Shown here in pieces: positions 26,248 to 34,347 of a stretch of 34,347 nucleotides of DNA. The translations under genes were made by a program, and so were the position numbers. The stretch's first letter is position 1, and the number at the start of each line of letters is the position of its first letter. Source of the stretch: Lentimicrobiaceae bacterium (lineage in GTDB: Bacteria; Bacteroidota; Bacteroidia; Bacteroidales; F082); NCBI GenBank assembly GCA_018661505.1, contig JABJIE010000004.1, positions 1 to 34,347 of the forward strand, read 5' to 3'. A model generated the notes under the pieces. The model made no database searches and was not told where the DNA came from. It worked only from the letters and a program-made list of their open reading frames with translations.

Positions 26248-26877
26248 CTAGGGTATTCCCATATATTTATGACTCTGAAGTGACATTCGCCATTGTGGAT
26301 TATCCATTATGTACTCTGTAAGAATAGGCATTATATCATTGGCAGCGCTCCACTCCGGCTGAAGAAAAAGAAGAGCATCATCATTTACAAGATCAGCATT
26401 TCTTTCTGCCCATTCAAGATCTCCTTTATGTTGGATAATAACCTTTAATTCGTGCGCACGTGAATATATGTCACCCTTTGGAGGAGAATATTTCTTTGGG
26501 GATAAGCAAATCCAATCCCAAATACCAGTTAGTGGGTGTGCACCAGAGGTTTCGATCATCGTTAAAATATCATTTTCCCTGAGTTTCTTTGTAAAATAAT
26601 CAAGCGGATATAGAGATGGTTCACCACCAGTTACTACAACTGTATCAGCATGATTTGATTTAACATTTGAAATAATACTAGTAACATCTTTAGGTGGAAA
26701 TAAATCTTCATTCCAAGATTCCTTAGAATCGCACCACGAGCAACCAACATCACAACCACCCAACCTAACAAAATAGGCAGCCTTACCCATATTGTAGCCT
26801 TCTCCTTGAAGAGTGTAAAATTCTTCCATTATTGGAAGTATTTTACCACCCTTAAAAATGTCACTGTCTTTTGTCAT
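26248..26877 (-). CDS. queE: 7-carboxy-7-deazaguanine synthase QueE
   Basis: This radical SAM enzyme converts 6-carboxytetrahydropterin to 7-carboxy-7-deazaguanine in queuosine synthesis. The 209-residue protein has the cluster motif Cys42-x3-Cys46-x2-Cys49 (GGCDVGCSWCD), the EFYTLQGEG opening at about residues 19-27 and VVVTGGEPSL for SAM binding. Its ATG directly abuts the stop codon of the upstream T9SS cargo gene (TAG then ATG), so the two are probably coupled. No other queuosine genes are in the window. Confidence 0.95.
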   Translation of the reverse strand: MTKDSDIFKGGKILPIMEEFYTLQGEGYNMGKAAYFVRLGGCDVGCSWCDSKESWNEDLFPPKDVTSIISNVKSNHADTVVVTGGEPSLYPLDYFTKKLRENDILTMIETSGAHPLTGIWDWICLSPKKYSPPKGDIYSRAHELKVIIQHKGDLEWAERNADLVNDDALLFLQPEWSAANDIMPILTEYIMDNPQWRMSLQSHKYMGIP

Positions 26878-28134
26878 CTATATCTTAATAAATTTTTTCT
26901 CTACAACCTGATTTGTAGAGTACATCCTAATGTAATAGATTCCTCCATTATAGCTACTTACCTTGAGTTTAATCTTAGTTCTACCTGATTTTTTTCTCAT
27001 GGTTATGTTATTACCCATAATTTTATTCCCCAAGGAATCATATACTTCCAACTGATATAAACCAATAGGTAGATCTGTTATATCAATGGTAAGCTTACCT
27101 GTATTAATTGGGTTTGGACTTAATGTAAAGTCAAATACACCACTATACTCCTCTCCCACTCCAGATGGTAAAGATGATGTCCAAACACTAGAATTGAAGT
27201 CATACGCAGATTGCGAAAAAAACACATTACCTTCAGATGTCAGAACTTCATTTCTTCCCTGGGTATAACATACTGCCTCTGTTTGGCTTGCCAAAATATT
27301 AGGCATATCTATCCTTCGCTTATTTCCATCGAAATAATTATTTCCATCATAATCAAAAAGCAACCACATAAAAGGAATATATGTTTGATTCACATACCCC
27401 ACTAAAGTTATTTCTTTACTTTCAATATTTATATCGGCACCAGTAATTAGACCTTTAGAATCAAAGCTCGATACCAGTTGTGCTGTGTATTCGCCTGGAA
27501 TTTTGGGTAAGATATATAACTTACATCTTTGATCACCACGATTTTTTGAAAAAAGATATAAAGAATCATCGGTTGCTATAAATGCCTCACAATCATAGTT
27601 ATGGTTCTTGGGCTTCATTTCTTTTCCAGGGTAATCAGAGTATGAAAACCAAATTTTTTCTGCAATTACATGATTATTACCCGTATTAGGTATATCTGAT
27701 AAGCTTACCTTATAGACCACCAAATCATCTCTGGTTCCTGCATTATTCCCAAAATCACCAATATAAATATAGTCAGCATCCATTGCTAACGCCTCCCAAT
27801 CAACATTTTGAGCATTACTTACTGTAATTCTTTGAACAATTTCTCCACTAATGGTATCAAACGCGTAAAGAGCAGGTAACCCTCCACTATCATTTATGGT
27901 CCATAACTTTCCATTAAAAAAGGCTAATCCAGAAGTTTCGTCCAATTCCGAGGGTAATAGGTACCTTAAAGGTGGGTTAATTAATGTAATATTATATTCA
28001 CAAGAACCATCATTGATGGTAGCCTCTGGATTATAATTATTTGCTCTGGGGTCCGTACATCCAATTACCTGTGAATCTGCTGTTTTAAATACAAAGAATG
28101 CAAAGAATGCAAGAATAAAATATTTTATTTTCAT
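26878..28134 (-). CDS. T9SS cargo protein with beta-propeller-like domain
   Basis: This 418-residue exported protein has a signal peptide (to about residue 21), then the short Cys-bounded module GCTDPRANNYNP...DGSCEY (25-47) common in Bacteroidota surface proteins. Residues 50-330 form beta-rich blades (SGLAFFNGKLWTINDSGG, DWEALAMDADYIYIGDFGNN) like esterase-like phytase or SdiA-regulated-type propellers. The last 80 or so residues are a type A T9SS sorting domain (LSPNPINTGKLTI...GIYYIRMYS). It should be delivered to the cell surface. It sits between folD and queE on the same strand and its stop touches the queE start. A hydrolytic function is possible but unproven. Confidence 0.85.
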   Translation of the reverse strand: MKIKYFILAFFAFFVFKTADSQVIGCTDPRANNYNPEATINDGSCEYNITLINPPLRYLLPSELDETSGLAFFNGKLWTINDSGGLPALYAFDTISGEIVQRITVSNAQNVDWEALAMDADYIYIGDFGNNAGTRDDLVVYKVSLSDIPNTGNNHVIAEKIWFSYSDYPGKEMKPKNHNYDCEAFIATDDSLYLFSKNRGDQRCKLYILPKIPGEYTAQLVSSFDSKGLITGADINIESKEITLVGYVNQTYIPFMWLLFDYDGNNYFDGNKRRIDMPNILASQTEAVCYTQGRNEVLTSEGNVFFSQSAYDFNSSVWTSSLPSGVGEEYSGVFDFTLSPNPINTGKLTIDITDLPIGLYQLEVYDSLGNKIMGNNITMRKKSGRTKIKLKVSSYNGGIYYIRMYSTNQVVEKKFIKI

Positions 28135-28157
28135 ACCCTAAAAATAAGAAAGTTATT

Positions 28158-28180
28158 ATGGCTATTTCGATGATAGCCAT
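28158..28180 (-). terminator. weak hairpin terminator after folD
   Basis: ATGGCTAT at 28158-28165 and ATAGCCAT at 28173-28180 pair perfectly around a 7-base loop. On the minus strand the hairpin is followed by T-rich sequence (CTTTCTTATTTTT). It may partly separate folD from the T9SS cargo gene. Confidence 0.45.
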
Positions 28181-28216
28181 TAATTGTAAAATTGTTGATC
28201 TAAACTTTTATAATAA

Positions 28217-29098
28217 TTACCTGCGTCTTTGCTTAAAGGATTGCAGGGTGTTTTTCAGAAGCATTGCAATGGTCATTGGACCTACACCTCCAGGCACAGG
28301 TGTTATGGCAGAGGCTTTTTCGCTAACACCTTCGTAATCAACATCACCAACCAACCTATATCCTTTTTCATTATCGGCAGGTATACGGTGTATTCCCACA
28401 TCGATAACAACTGCGCCATCCTTTACCATATCAGGTTTAACAAATTGAGGAACTCCTATGGCACAGATTAATATATCTGCCTGCTGAGTAATTTCTTTAA
28501 GGTTTTTGGTTCTACTATGACAAATGGTTACTGTTGAATTACCCGGATCTGTTTTCTTTGACATAAGCATACTCAATGGTGCACCAACAATATTAGACCT
28601 ACCAAGAACAACGCAATGCTTACCTTCGGTTTTAATATTGTTTCTTTTAAGCAACTCCATTACGCCAGCAGGTGTTGCTGAAACAAATGTTTCTTGACCT
28701 ATTGACATTTTGCCAACATTGAGAGGATGAAATCCATCCACATCCTTACTTGGATCAATACTTTCAATTACTCTATTTACATTTATTTGATCAGGTAATG
28801 GGAGCTGAACTATTACTCCATCGATTTCATCATCCCTATTTATAAAATCAATGGCCTCTAGCAACTCTACCTCTGTGGTTTCTTTGGGATATTTATATAC
28901 CGAAGAAGTTATACCGACTCCTTTTGCAGCTCTCTCTTTACTAGCTACATATGTTTGACTAGCAGGATCTTCGCCAACGATAATAGCAACCAAATGTGGC
29001 GCCTTATCCTCATTATCAATAAATTCGGCTACCTCAGCCTTTATTTCATTTTTAACTTGTTTTGCAACTTCCTTACCGTTAATTATTTTTGCACTCAT
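28217..29098 (-). CDS. folD: bifunctional methylenetetrahydrofolate dehydrogenase/cyclohydrolase
   Basis: FolD interconverts 5,10-methylene- and 10-formyl-tetrahydrofolate with NADP+. The 293-residue protein has the full family pattern: ASQTYVASKERAAKGVGI near residues 47-64 with the catalytic Lys, VQLPLPDQI near 97-105, DVDGFHPLNVGKM near 119-131, the dinucleotide site VVLGRSNIVGAP and the terminal TPVPGGVGPMTIAMLL. It starts 16 bases after the ffh stop on the same strand and is probably cotranscribed with it. Confidence 0.97.
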   Translation of the reverse strand: MSAKIINGKEVAKQVKNEIKAEVAEFIDNEDKAPHLVAIIVGEDPASQTYVASKERAAKGVGITSSVYKYPKETTEVELLEAIDFINRDDEIDGVIVQLPLPDQINVNRVIESIDPSKDVDGFHPLNVGKMSIGQETFVSATPAGVMELLKRNNIKTEGKHCVVLGRSNIVGAPLSMLMSKKTDPGNSTVTICHSRTKNLKEITQQADILICAIGVPQFVKPDMVKDGAVVIDVGIHRIPADNEKGYRLVGDVDYEGVSEKASAITPVPGGVGPMTIAMLLKNTLQSFKQRRR

Positions 29099-29114
29099 CT
29101 AATTAAACTTTGGA

Positions 29115-30446
29115 TTATTTCTTTAACTGATTCATCATATTTGCCATCTTGCGTCCACCACCAGTTGTCATCATTTTCATCATCTTACTTGTTTCTGCAA
29201 ACTGCTTAATTAATCTGTTTACTTCTTGAATATCTGTACCTGCACCTCTTGCTATTCGTTTACGTCGTGATCCATTGAGAATTTTTGGGTTTTCACGCTC
29301 ATCCATTGTCATTGAATATATAATAGCCTCAATTCCTTTGAAAGCATCATCATCAATATCTGTATCCTTAATAGCCTTACCAACACCTGGGATCATTCCC
29401 ATTAAATCCTTTACATTACCCATTTTCTTGATTTGCTGAATCTGCTTAAGAAAATCATTGAAATTAAATTGGTTTTTTGCAATCTTCTTTTGAAGCTTCC
29501 TAGCTTCTTCAACATCATATTGCTCCTGAGCTTTCTCCACAAGGGTAACAATATCACCCATGCCAAGAATTCTGTCAGCCATACGAGAGGGGTGGAATAA
29601 ATCAATCGCTTCCATCTTCTCACCAATACCAACAAATTTGATCGGTTTATCCACAACAGATTTTATTGTAAGTGCTGCACCACCTCTGGTATCACCATCC
29701 AATTTAGTAAGCACAACCCCATCAAAATCTAACCTATCATTAAATGCTTTTGCTGTATTTACAGCATCTTGCCCTGTCATTGCATCAACCACAAAAAGTA
29801 TTTCATCAGGGCCTATTGCTTTCTTAACAGATGAAATTTCATTCATCATTTCCTCGTCAACAGCAAGACGACCAGCAGTATCAACGATTACTATATTATT
29901 GCCATTAGCCTTTGCATGCTTGACAGCATTCTTTGCGATGTCAACAGGACTTTTGTTATCTTCTTCGCTATAAACCTCTACTCCAATTTGTTCACCTAGA
30001 ACTTTTAACTGATCAATAGCTGCAGGTCTGTATACATCACCAGCAACCATGAGAGGTGACTTATCTTGTTTAATCTTTAAATAATTTGCAAGTTTTGCAG
30101 AAAAGGTGGTTTTACCAGAACCCTGCAGACCTGCAATCAATATAACCGCTGGTTTACCTTTTAGGTTAATGTCCTCTTGCTCACCACCCATAAGTTCTGC
30201 TAACTCATCATGAACTATCTTAGTCATGAGTTCTCCTGGCTTAACTGCGGTAAGAACATTTGCACCAAGAGCTTTCTCCTTGACTTCTGCGGTGAATTTT
30301 TTAGCTATTTTATAGCTAACATCAGCTTCAATAAGGGCCTTACGAATTTCCTTAATGGACTCAGCCACATTAATCTCGGTAATTCTACCTTGTCCCTTTA
30401 ATATTTTAAATGACCGATCTAGCCTGTCGGTTAATCCTTCAAACAT
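29115..30446 (-). CDS. ffh: signal recognition particle protein Ffh
   Basis: Ffh is the GTPase of the SRP that targets membrane proteins to the translocon. The 443-residue protein has the N domain (1-90), the G domain with GLQGSGKT at 106-113, a DTAGR G3 motif, the TKLDGDTRGG G4 motif and the methionine-rich M domain to the C-terminus (MMTTGGGRKMANMMNQL). Length is normal for the family. It heads a leftward gene group ffh-folD-T9SS cargo-queE and has a -7 element about 20 bases upstream of the ATG. No SRP RNA gene was recognised nearby. Confidence 0.97.
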   Translation of the reverse strand: MFEGLTDRLDRSFKILKGQGRITEINVAESIKEIRKALIEADVSYKIAKKFTAEVKEKALGANVLTAVKPGELMTKIVHDELAELMGGEQEDINLKGKPAVILIAGLQGSGKTTFSAKLANYLKIKQDKSPLMVAGDVYRPAAIDQLKVLGEQIGVEVYSEEDNKSPVDIAKNAVKHAKANGNNIVIVDTAGRLAVDEEMMNEISSVKKAIGPDEILFVVDAMTGQDAVNTAKAFNDRLDFDGVVLTKLDGDTRGGAALTIKSVVDKPIKFVGIGEKMEAIDLFHPSRMADRILGMGDIVTLVEKAQEQYDVEEARKLQKKIAKNQFNFNDFLKQIQQIKKMGNVKDLMGMIPGVGKAIKDTDIDDDAFKGIEAIIYSMTMDERENPKILNGSRRKRIARGAGTDIQEVNRLIKQFAETSKMMKMMTTGGGRKMANMMNQLKK

Positions 30447-30466
30447 ATAGCAATAAATTTAGCTGG

Positions 30467-30474
30467 CAAAAATA
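30467..30474 (-). promoter_or_regulatory. -7 promoter element for ffh
   Basis: On the minus strand this reads TATTTTTG, an exact TAnnTTTG match, 20 bases before the ffh ATG. No clear TTTG at -33. Confidence 0.4.
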
Positions 30475-30690
30475 ATAAAGATTGATGAGTTAATTGGCTA
30501 TTTGATAAACTCATAGATGCTTTTTATGAAAAACTGGACACTTTTATGAACATTTACGCTAAATGTTAATACAATTAACGAATAATTGTTACCAACATAT
30601 ATACTACCATCATGTATTTCCTCGAGATGCTTTAGTGGTTAACTCTATATCTTAAAAGAAATTTTTAAACGGGTTACTTAATAATACTCA

Positions 30691-30732
30691 TAACAACAAA
30701 GAATCCTGATAGATAATAATCTATCAGGATTC
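30691..30732 (-). terminator. strong hairpin terminator of the large S8 peptidase gene
   Basis: A perfect 14-bp stem is formed by 30701-30714 and 30719-30732 around a 4-base loop. On the minus strand it starts 23 bases after the stop codon at 30756 and is followed by TTTGTTGTT, a T-rich release sequence. Confidence 0.8.
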
Positions 30733-30755
30733 AAAAAATTATATGCTATTTATTA

Positions 30756-33700
30756 TTAGTGCTTTATTATCAATCTATTAATACCATAATTTGAATCTGA
30801 ACTAACCACTACTGTATAAATACCATCTGGAAAGTTAGATGCAGAAATTGTAGTATTAAAAATATCGCCTTTTATATTAAAATCTTGATTGAAGATAATT
30901 TTCCCATCCAGACTAATTACTTTTACCACAACATTATCGCTAACAATATCATCAGTCTTTATGGTAAAGTGGTTACTTGTTGGGTTTGGAATGAGACTAA
31001 AACCTATACTTGTTAATGAATTTTCTCCTATTGAAGAACAATCCAATACTTCTAATGTAACATCAGAAACCACTGCCTCAGAACATGGATATTCGGGGTA
31101 AACAGATAATGTTAAAGTTACATTGCCAAAAACTCCATCATTAGTTCCAGGGTTATAATCCGTATAAAGTGAGGTGTTGTCTACAAATGATCCATCTCCA
31201 TTTGATGTCCACATTAATGAAGTGTAATTCTCAGCATATCCATCAACTGTGAACGAACCATCTTTACAAACAGAACCACTATTTCCTGCATTGGCAAATG
31301 CATTTGGAGAAATTCCCAATTCTACTTCATCAAAACCCATCTCGCAGCCATCAATAAAATATGCTGTAAGCGTAAGTGTAGCTCCATTATTAACTATATC
31401 TTCTGTACCAGGAGTATATATTGTTGATACGGCATTTGAATCCTCAAATTCACCATCTCCTGAAGTAGTCCATTCATGCGATGTTGATTCTTCAACAGAA
31501 CCTGTAACTGATACTGGCATACCTGCGCAAGAACTCATATCCTCACCTGCATTGATAGTTGGCATAGGGTCTATTAACAATGTTAATTGGTCAAGCTCTG
31601 GTGTAGCACATGGTGCTATTGGAAATGCTGTAAGTGTAATAACCACATTACCAATATTCACATCATCTTCACCAGGTGTATAAACAGGATTGGAAATGGT
31701 TATATCATCAAAAGTACCATCACCACTTGTTGACCACTCCATACCTTCATTATTTTGAACAATTCCTTCCAATTGGTAGGGCATATTACCACAGGTTATA
31801 CCATCATCACCTGCATCTGAAACGGGTGCAGTGGCAAACGAAATAAACATATCATCCTTTGCATCATCATCACATGGAGCAATTGGACTTACAACAAGAC
31901 TTACTTTAACCTGGCCATCTTCAATATCTCCAGATCCTGGAGTATAAACTGCATTTAATAATGAAGGATCATCAAATGAGCCATCTCCTTTGGTTATCCA
32001 TGTATGAGAATCATAGTTCTCCGCATAACCATCAAGCTGAGCAGAAGCCTCTCCACATATTACAAAATCATCTCCTGCATCTGAAATGGGTGAATTGACA
32101 ATATTAACGGACATAATATCACTCACAGAATCCGTTGATGGTGCTATCCCATATGCTGTCAGTTCTAGCATAACAGACCCGTTTTCCAAATCAGATGTTC
32201 CAAGGGTGTAAATGGCATCTAAAATTGTTGGGTCATTAAACACTCCATCGCCTAAAGATCTCCATAAGCTTGATCCTATATTGTTTCCAGTTCCGTTTAG
32301 TTGGGCGTCAACAACACCATCACAAACATCAACATCTGGACCAGCAGAAACTGTAGGCAGTGATATTGTATTTGTCACTCCACTAATAATAATTGAAAAA
32401 GCCTGACTTCCACCCTCCAGAATACCATCATGATCCACAGCAACAGTATAATCACCAGGTGTAGGGTTTTCAATCCAAACAACTTCCACATTATCTACAT
32501 TATTTTCACTATTATTTGTAGCTATAGAACCGGGTGATAAGGGATTTAATTTCCATGGAAAGTAAGTATTACCATTGGACGTCAATCTCAAGTCCAAATC
32601 ATTAATCAGCATTGCATCTATTGGATCTAACTCTGGTGAAACTGGCTGACCCGGTAAATCAGTCCAACAAATTGTAACTTTCAAATCCTCTGTCCCATCA
32701 ACAGTTAAAACCATTTCATAAATACCACTTTCACCTAAAACAACTTCATCTATTACATTAATTGTTTCATCTTCACTTATTCTTAGTGCAGCCTCTTTTG
32801 TATTCATTAATCCATAGCCAAACTTATAATCAGGTCCAGGCTGTGGACCGGCCTCATCTGCTGTATGAATTAATAACCCTTTAACAGTTGCCGCAAGCAT
32901 TTGCTCTCCGGTTCCTTTCATATCCTCCCAATGTTGATGTAATAATACTATTGAGCCTGTTGCGGAAGGTGCAGACATAGATGTACCACTAGAAGATGTG
33001 TAAGCATTATTACTCGAATTATCACAAGAATATAAACTAACTCCATTTGCTACCATATCAGGCTTTATACGACCATCATCACACGGACCCCATGAACTAA
33101 AAGAACTCATATTAACACTACCAGGTCCATTATAACCACCTTGTATATCCCCAACAGCACCAACCGTAAGCACGTTTTTCGCAATTCCACCATGGGCTAT
33201 GCAATCATAAGGACCATCTTTTGGATATTGACCTCCGTTTGGGCCTTCATTGCGATCATTACCTGCAGATTTTACAATGAGGTAATAAGGCGCATTAAAC
33301 GCTATCTGATCCCAATTCTTAGACTCCGAATCATAAAACCCAAATTTATAATCTTCCTCAGTACTTATGCTAGGAGTACCATACCATGTATATCCTCCGG
33401 AAGAATAACTCCATCCACGCACAAATCCATATGAGTGATTCGAAACAAGTGCTCCATTCGCTGCCTCAGAAGCCATTTCTGAGTTATCTGAATTCCAGTC
33501 AAAAGCTCTCAAGTCTGCATTATAAGCCATTCCTTTGGCAGAAGATGAAACACCAGCAGCCATAATTGTACCTGCAACATGAGTTGCATGCCAATTTGTA
33601 CCCGTTGGATTATCACCTTGTACAACACGGCCTCCAAATTCTGTGTGAGAAAGTCTCACTCCACCTCCGTCCCACTCTCTTGGAACCATTCCAGTTCCAT

Positions 33701-34034
33701 CTAGTGACAAACCGGATCCTCCACCGGAATATACCTTATCTGTTGATATGGTTTTAGCTGAATTCCTATTATCAGTCTTGTAATACATTGGTATGCCTTC
33801 TTCACTGATTTTTTGAAGCTCAAAAAATACTCCCTTATCATTTTCATACATCACAGGGATATTATTCTCTTTGGCAAACTCTTCGGCGTAAGCTCTTTTT
33901 ATTTGATAATCTGTAGCTTCCTTTTCAGATATTCTCATGAGCTCTTCAACATTGGTTGATATTTGAGCTGATATATTTGAAAAAACTAAAATATAGCTAA
34001 CTAAAAATAAAATTCTAAATGTTAATTTTATCAT
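30756..34034 (-). CDS. large S8 peptidase with five repeats and T9SS sorting domain
   Basis: This 1092-residue exported protease has, in order, a signal peptide (to about 24), a propeptide-like region (25-100), a subtilisin domain (about 101-420), a jelly-roll domain like that after KP-43 subtilases (about 430-553, with ICWTDLPG and LINDLDLRL), five 88-residue repeats (561-999) and a type A T9SS sorting domain (about 1010-1092). The triad is Asp122 in EWDGGG, His149 in WHATHVAG and Ser352 in GTSMSAP, with oxyanion Asn259. It should be secreted by the T9SS and kept at, or released from, the surface to degrade proteins. It lies 132 bases after a PorP/SprF-family gene on the same strand and ends at a strong terminator. 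Confidence 0.95.
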   Translation of the reverse strand: MIKLTFRILFLVSYILVFSNISAQISTNVEELMRISEKEATDYQIKRAYAEEFAKENNIPVMYENDKGVFFELQKISEEGIPMYYKTDNRNSAKTISTDKVYSGGGSGLSLDGTGMVPREWDGGGVRLSHTEFGGRVVQGDNPTGTNWHATHVAGTIMAAGVSSSAKGMAYNADLRAFDWNSDNSEMASEAANGALVSNHSYGFVRGWSYSSGGYTWYGTPSISTEEDYKFGFYDSESKNWDQIAFNAPYYLIVKSAGNDRNEGPNGGQYPKDGPYDCIAHGGIAKNVLTVGAVGDIQGGYNGPGSVNMSSFSSWGPCDDGRIKPDMVANGVSLYSCDNSSNNAYTSSSGTSMSAPSATGSIVLLHQHWEDMKGTGEQMLAATVKGLLIHTADEAGPQPGPDYKFGYGLMNTKEAALRISEDETINVIDEVVLGESGIYEMVLTVDGTEDLKVTICWTDLPGQPVSPELDPIDAMLINDLDLRLTSNGNTYFPWKLNPLSPGSIATNNSENNVDNVEVVWIENPTPGDYTVAVDHDGILEGGSQAFSIIISGVTNTISLPTVSAGPDVDVCDGVVDAQLNGTGNNIGSSLWRSLGDGVFNDPTILDAIYTLGTSDLENGSVMLELTAYGIAPSTDSVSDIMSVNIVNSPISDAGDDFVICGEASAQLDGYAENYDSHTWITKGDGSFDDPSLLNAVYTPGSGDIEDGQVKVSLVVSPIAPCDDDAKDDMFISFATAPVSDAGDDGITCGNMPYQLEGIVQNNEGMEWSTSGDGTFDDITISNPVYTPGEDDVNIGNVVITLTAFPIAPCATPELDQLTLLIDPMPTINAGEDMSSCAGMPVSVTGSVEESTSHEWTTSGDGEFEDSNAVSTIYTPGTEDIVNNGATLTLTAYFIDGCEMGFDEVELGISPNAFANAGNSGSVCKDGSFTVDGYAENYTSLMWTSNGDGSFVDNTSLYTDYNPGTNDGVFGNVTLTLSVYPEYPCSEAVVSDVTLEVLDCSSIGENSLTSIGFSLIPNPTSNHFTIKTDDIVSDNVVVKVISLDGKIIFNQDFNIKGDIFNTTISASNFPDGIYTVVVSSDSNYGINRLIIKH
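31038..32354 (-). repeat. five tandem 88-residue repeats in the S8 peptidase
   Basis: Units cover residues about 561-649, 650-737, 738-825, 826-912 and 913-999, roughly 263 bp each. Shared features are an AG(D/E)D-like start, W(x)TxGDGxF(D/E)D, YTPGxxD and LTLxAxPIAPC. They resemble PKD/Ig-like beta-sandwich modules. Units 2-5 each have two Cys exactly 61 residues apart. Confidence 0.85.
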
Positions 34035-34166
34035 GGTAGTAGTAGTTTTAATAAAATTAATATGTTGTTGATTCTTTACTTGTTATTTATCCTAATCAGA
34101 ATTTGTTTTAATATTTATGTGGTTGTATTAAAAATCGCTTTATGTTATATTACATAACTATATACC

Positions 34167-34347
34167 CTAAAATGGTGAACATTCTATAGGGCTGTTTGAT
34201 CGTTTACTTGATGGAGCCATAAATCCCCCTGAACGTTTTTGTATCAAACCAATGTCATCAAACTCAAATATCAAACTTATCTCATGGGATGGACCAGTGA
34301 AGTTCTGATTGGAGTTTATATTCATCTCATAACTATACATTACCTTC
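34167..34347 (-). CDS. PorP/SprF family T9SS membrane protein (C-terminal end only)
   Basis: The last 59 codons of a gene entering from the right edge end at a TAG at 34169-34167. The segment MYSYEMNINSN and SHEISLIFEFDD (about residues 21-31 of the visible part) matches the final beta-strands of PorP/SprF outer-membrane proteins, where a GSHE-I-L-F pattern is usual. A polar 30-residue tail (IQKRSGGFMAPSSKRSN) follows. SprF-type proteins help export or anchor T9SS cargo and are often next to the gene for their cargo, here the large S8 peptidase downstream. The call rests on a short piece, so it is moderate. Confidence 0.7.
   Translation of the reverse strand, partial: KVMYSYEMNINSNQNFTGPSHEISLIFEFDDIGLIQKRSGGFMAPSSKRSNSPIECSPF

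Larger units (their letters stand above)
30447..30755. other. 309-bp non-coding gap between ffh and the large S8 peptidase gene
   Basis: This is the only stretch over 300 bases without a gene. It holds the ffh promoter element at its left end and the terminator of the S8 peptidase gene at its right end. Between about 30480 and 30700 I see only AT-rich sequence with no open frame of note and no recognisable RNA structure. Confidence 0.6.

Noticed and set aside
30867-34000. Open frames on the strand opposite the large S8 peptidase as real genes
   Set aside because: They lack family motifs and lie fully inside a strongly coding, motif-complete gene; the repeats produce them.
34140-34157. TTATGT/ACATAA hairpin after the PorP/SprF gene
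   Set aside because: A short, AT-only-rich stem; a T-run follows at some distance but chance is likely.
1-34347. tRNA, rRNA, CRISPR arrays, insertion sequences, prophage or toxin-antitoxin genes
   Set aside because: Gaps between genes are short and AT-rich with no cloverleaf, regular spacer pattern, transposase or integrase seen. A computed scan would be needed to exclude a small RNA.

Overview
This AT-rich window reads as chromosomal DNA of a Bacteroidota species, probably a marine or free-living flavobacterial or cytophagal type. The main evidence is three exported proteins with C-terminal type IX secretion (T9SS) sorting domains and the end of a PorP/SprF-family protein. Further support comes from the gene order parA-parB-DUF5683-dapB-(lipoprotein)-lepB, a PUR/DUF3276 protein, and several copies of the Bacteroidota -7 promoter element TAnnTTTG. 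No mobile element, prophage, CRISPR array, tRNA or rRNA was seen. Both edges cut genes: a potassium channel on the left and a PorP/SprF protein on the right.

Layout. (1) 1-6592: a partial K+ channel (-), an orphan MmgE/PrpD enzyme (+) ending in a two-way terminator, then lipoprotein, typA and alpha/beta-hydrolase (all -), and a CDF metal exporter (+). (2) 6589-11313 (-): an ABC importer for a metal chelate or cobalamin-type ligand, with binding lipoprotein, FecCD-type permease and ATPase in tight coupling, followed by an exported amidohydrolase. (3) 11403-17360 (+): four exported hydrolase-like genes in a row, namely a class I glutamine-amidotransferase-fold lipoprotein (peptidase C26), a second exported amidotransferase-like protein, an M1 metallopeptidase and an S8 peptidase with a T9SS tail. 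(4) 17589-26218 (+): a PUR protein, parAB, a DUF5683 protein, dapB, a small lipoprotein, lepB, a TPR protein and an aldehyde dehydrogenase. (5) 26248-30446 (-): ffh, folD, a T9SS cargo protein with a beta-propeller-like middle, and queE. (6) 30756-34347 (-): the PorP/SprF tail followed by a 1092-residue S8 peptidase with five internal repeats and a T9SS tail.

How it fits together. Most of the window is housekeeping: translation and targeting (TypA, Ffh, LepB), chromosome segregation (ParAB), lysine/cell-wall precursor (DapB), one-carbon metabolism (FolD) and queuosine synthesis (QueE). Interleaved are secreted degradative proteins and metal transport. I see no clear multi-gene system that is wholly new. 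The items most worth a second look are the paired 16-bp direct repeats with DnaA-box-like ends upstream of the PUR/parAB genes, the PorP/SprF-linked protease with regularly spaced cysteine pairs, the adjacent exported amidotransferase-fold genes, and an unusual metal-site residue in the CDF exporter. All calls rest on reading the sequence by eye; no database search was run.
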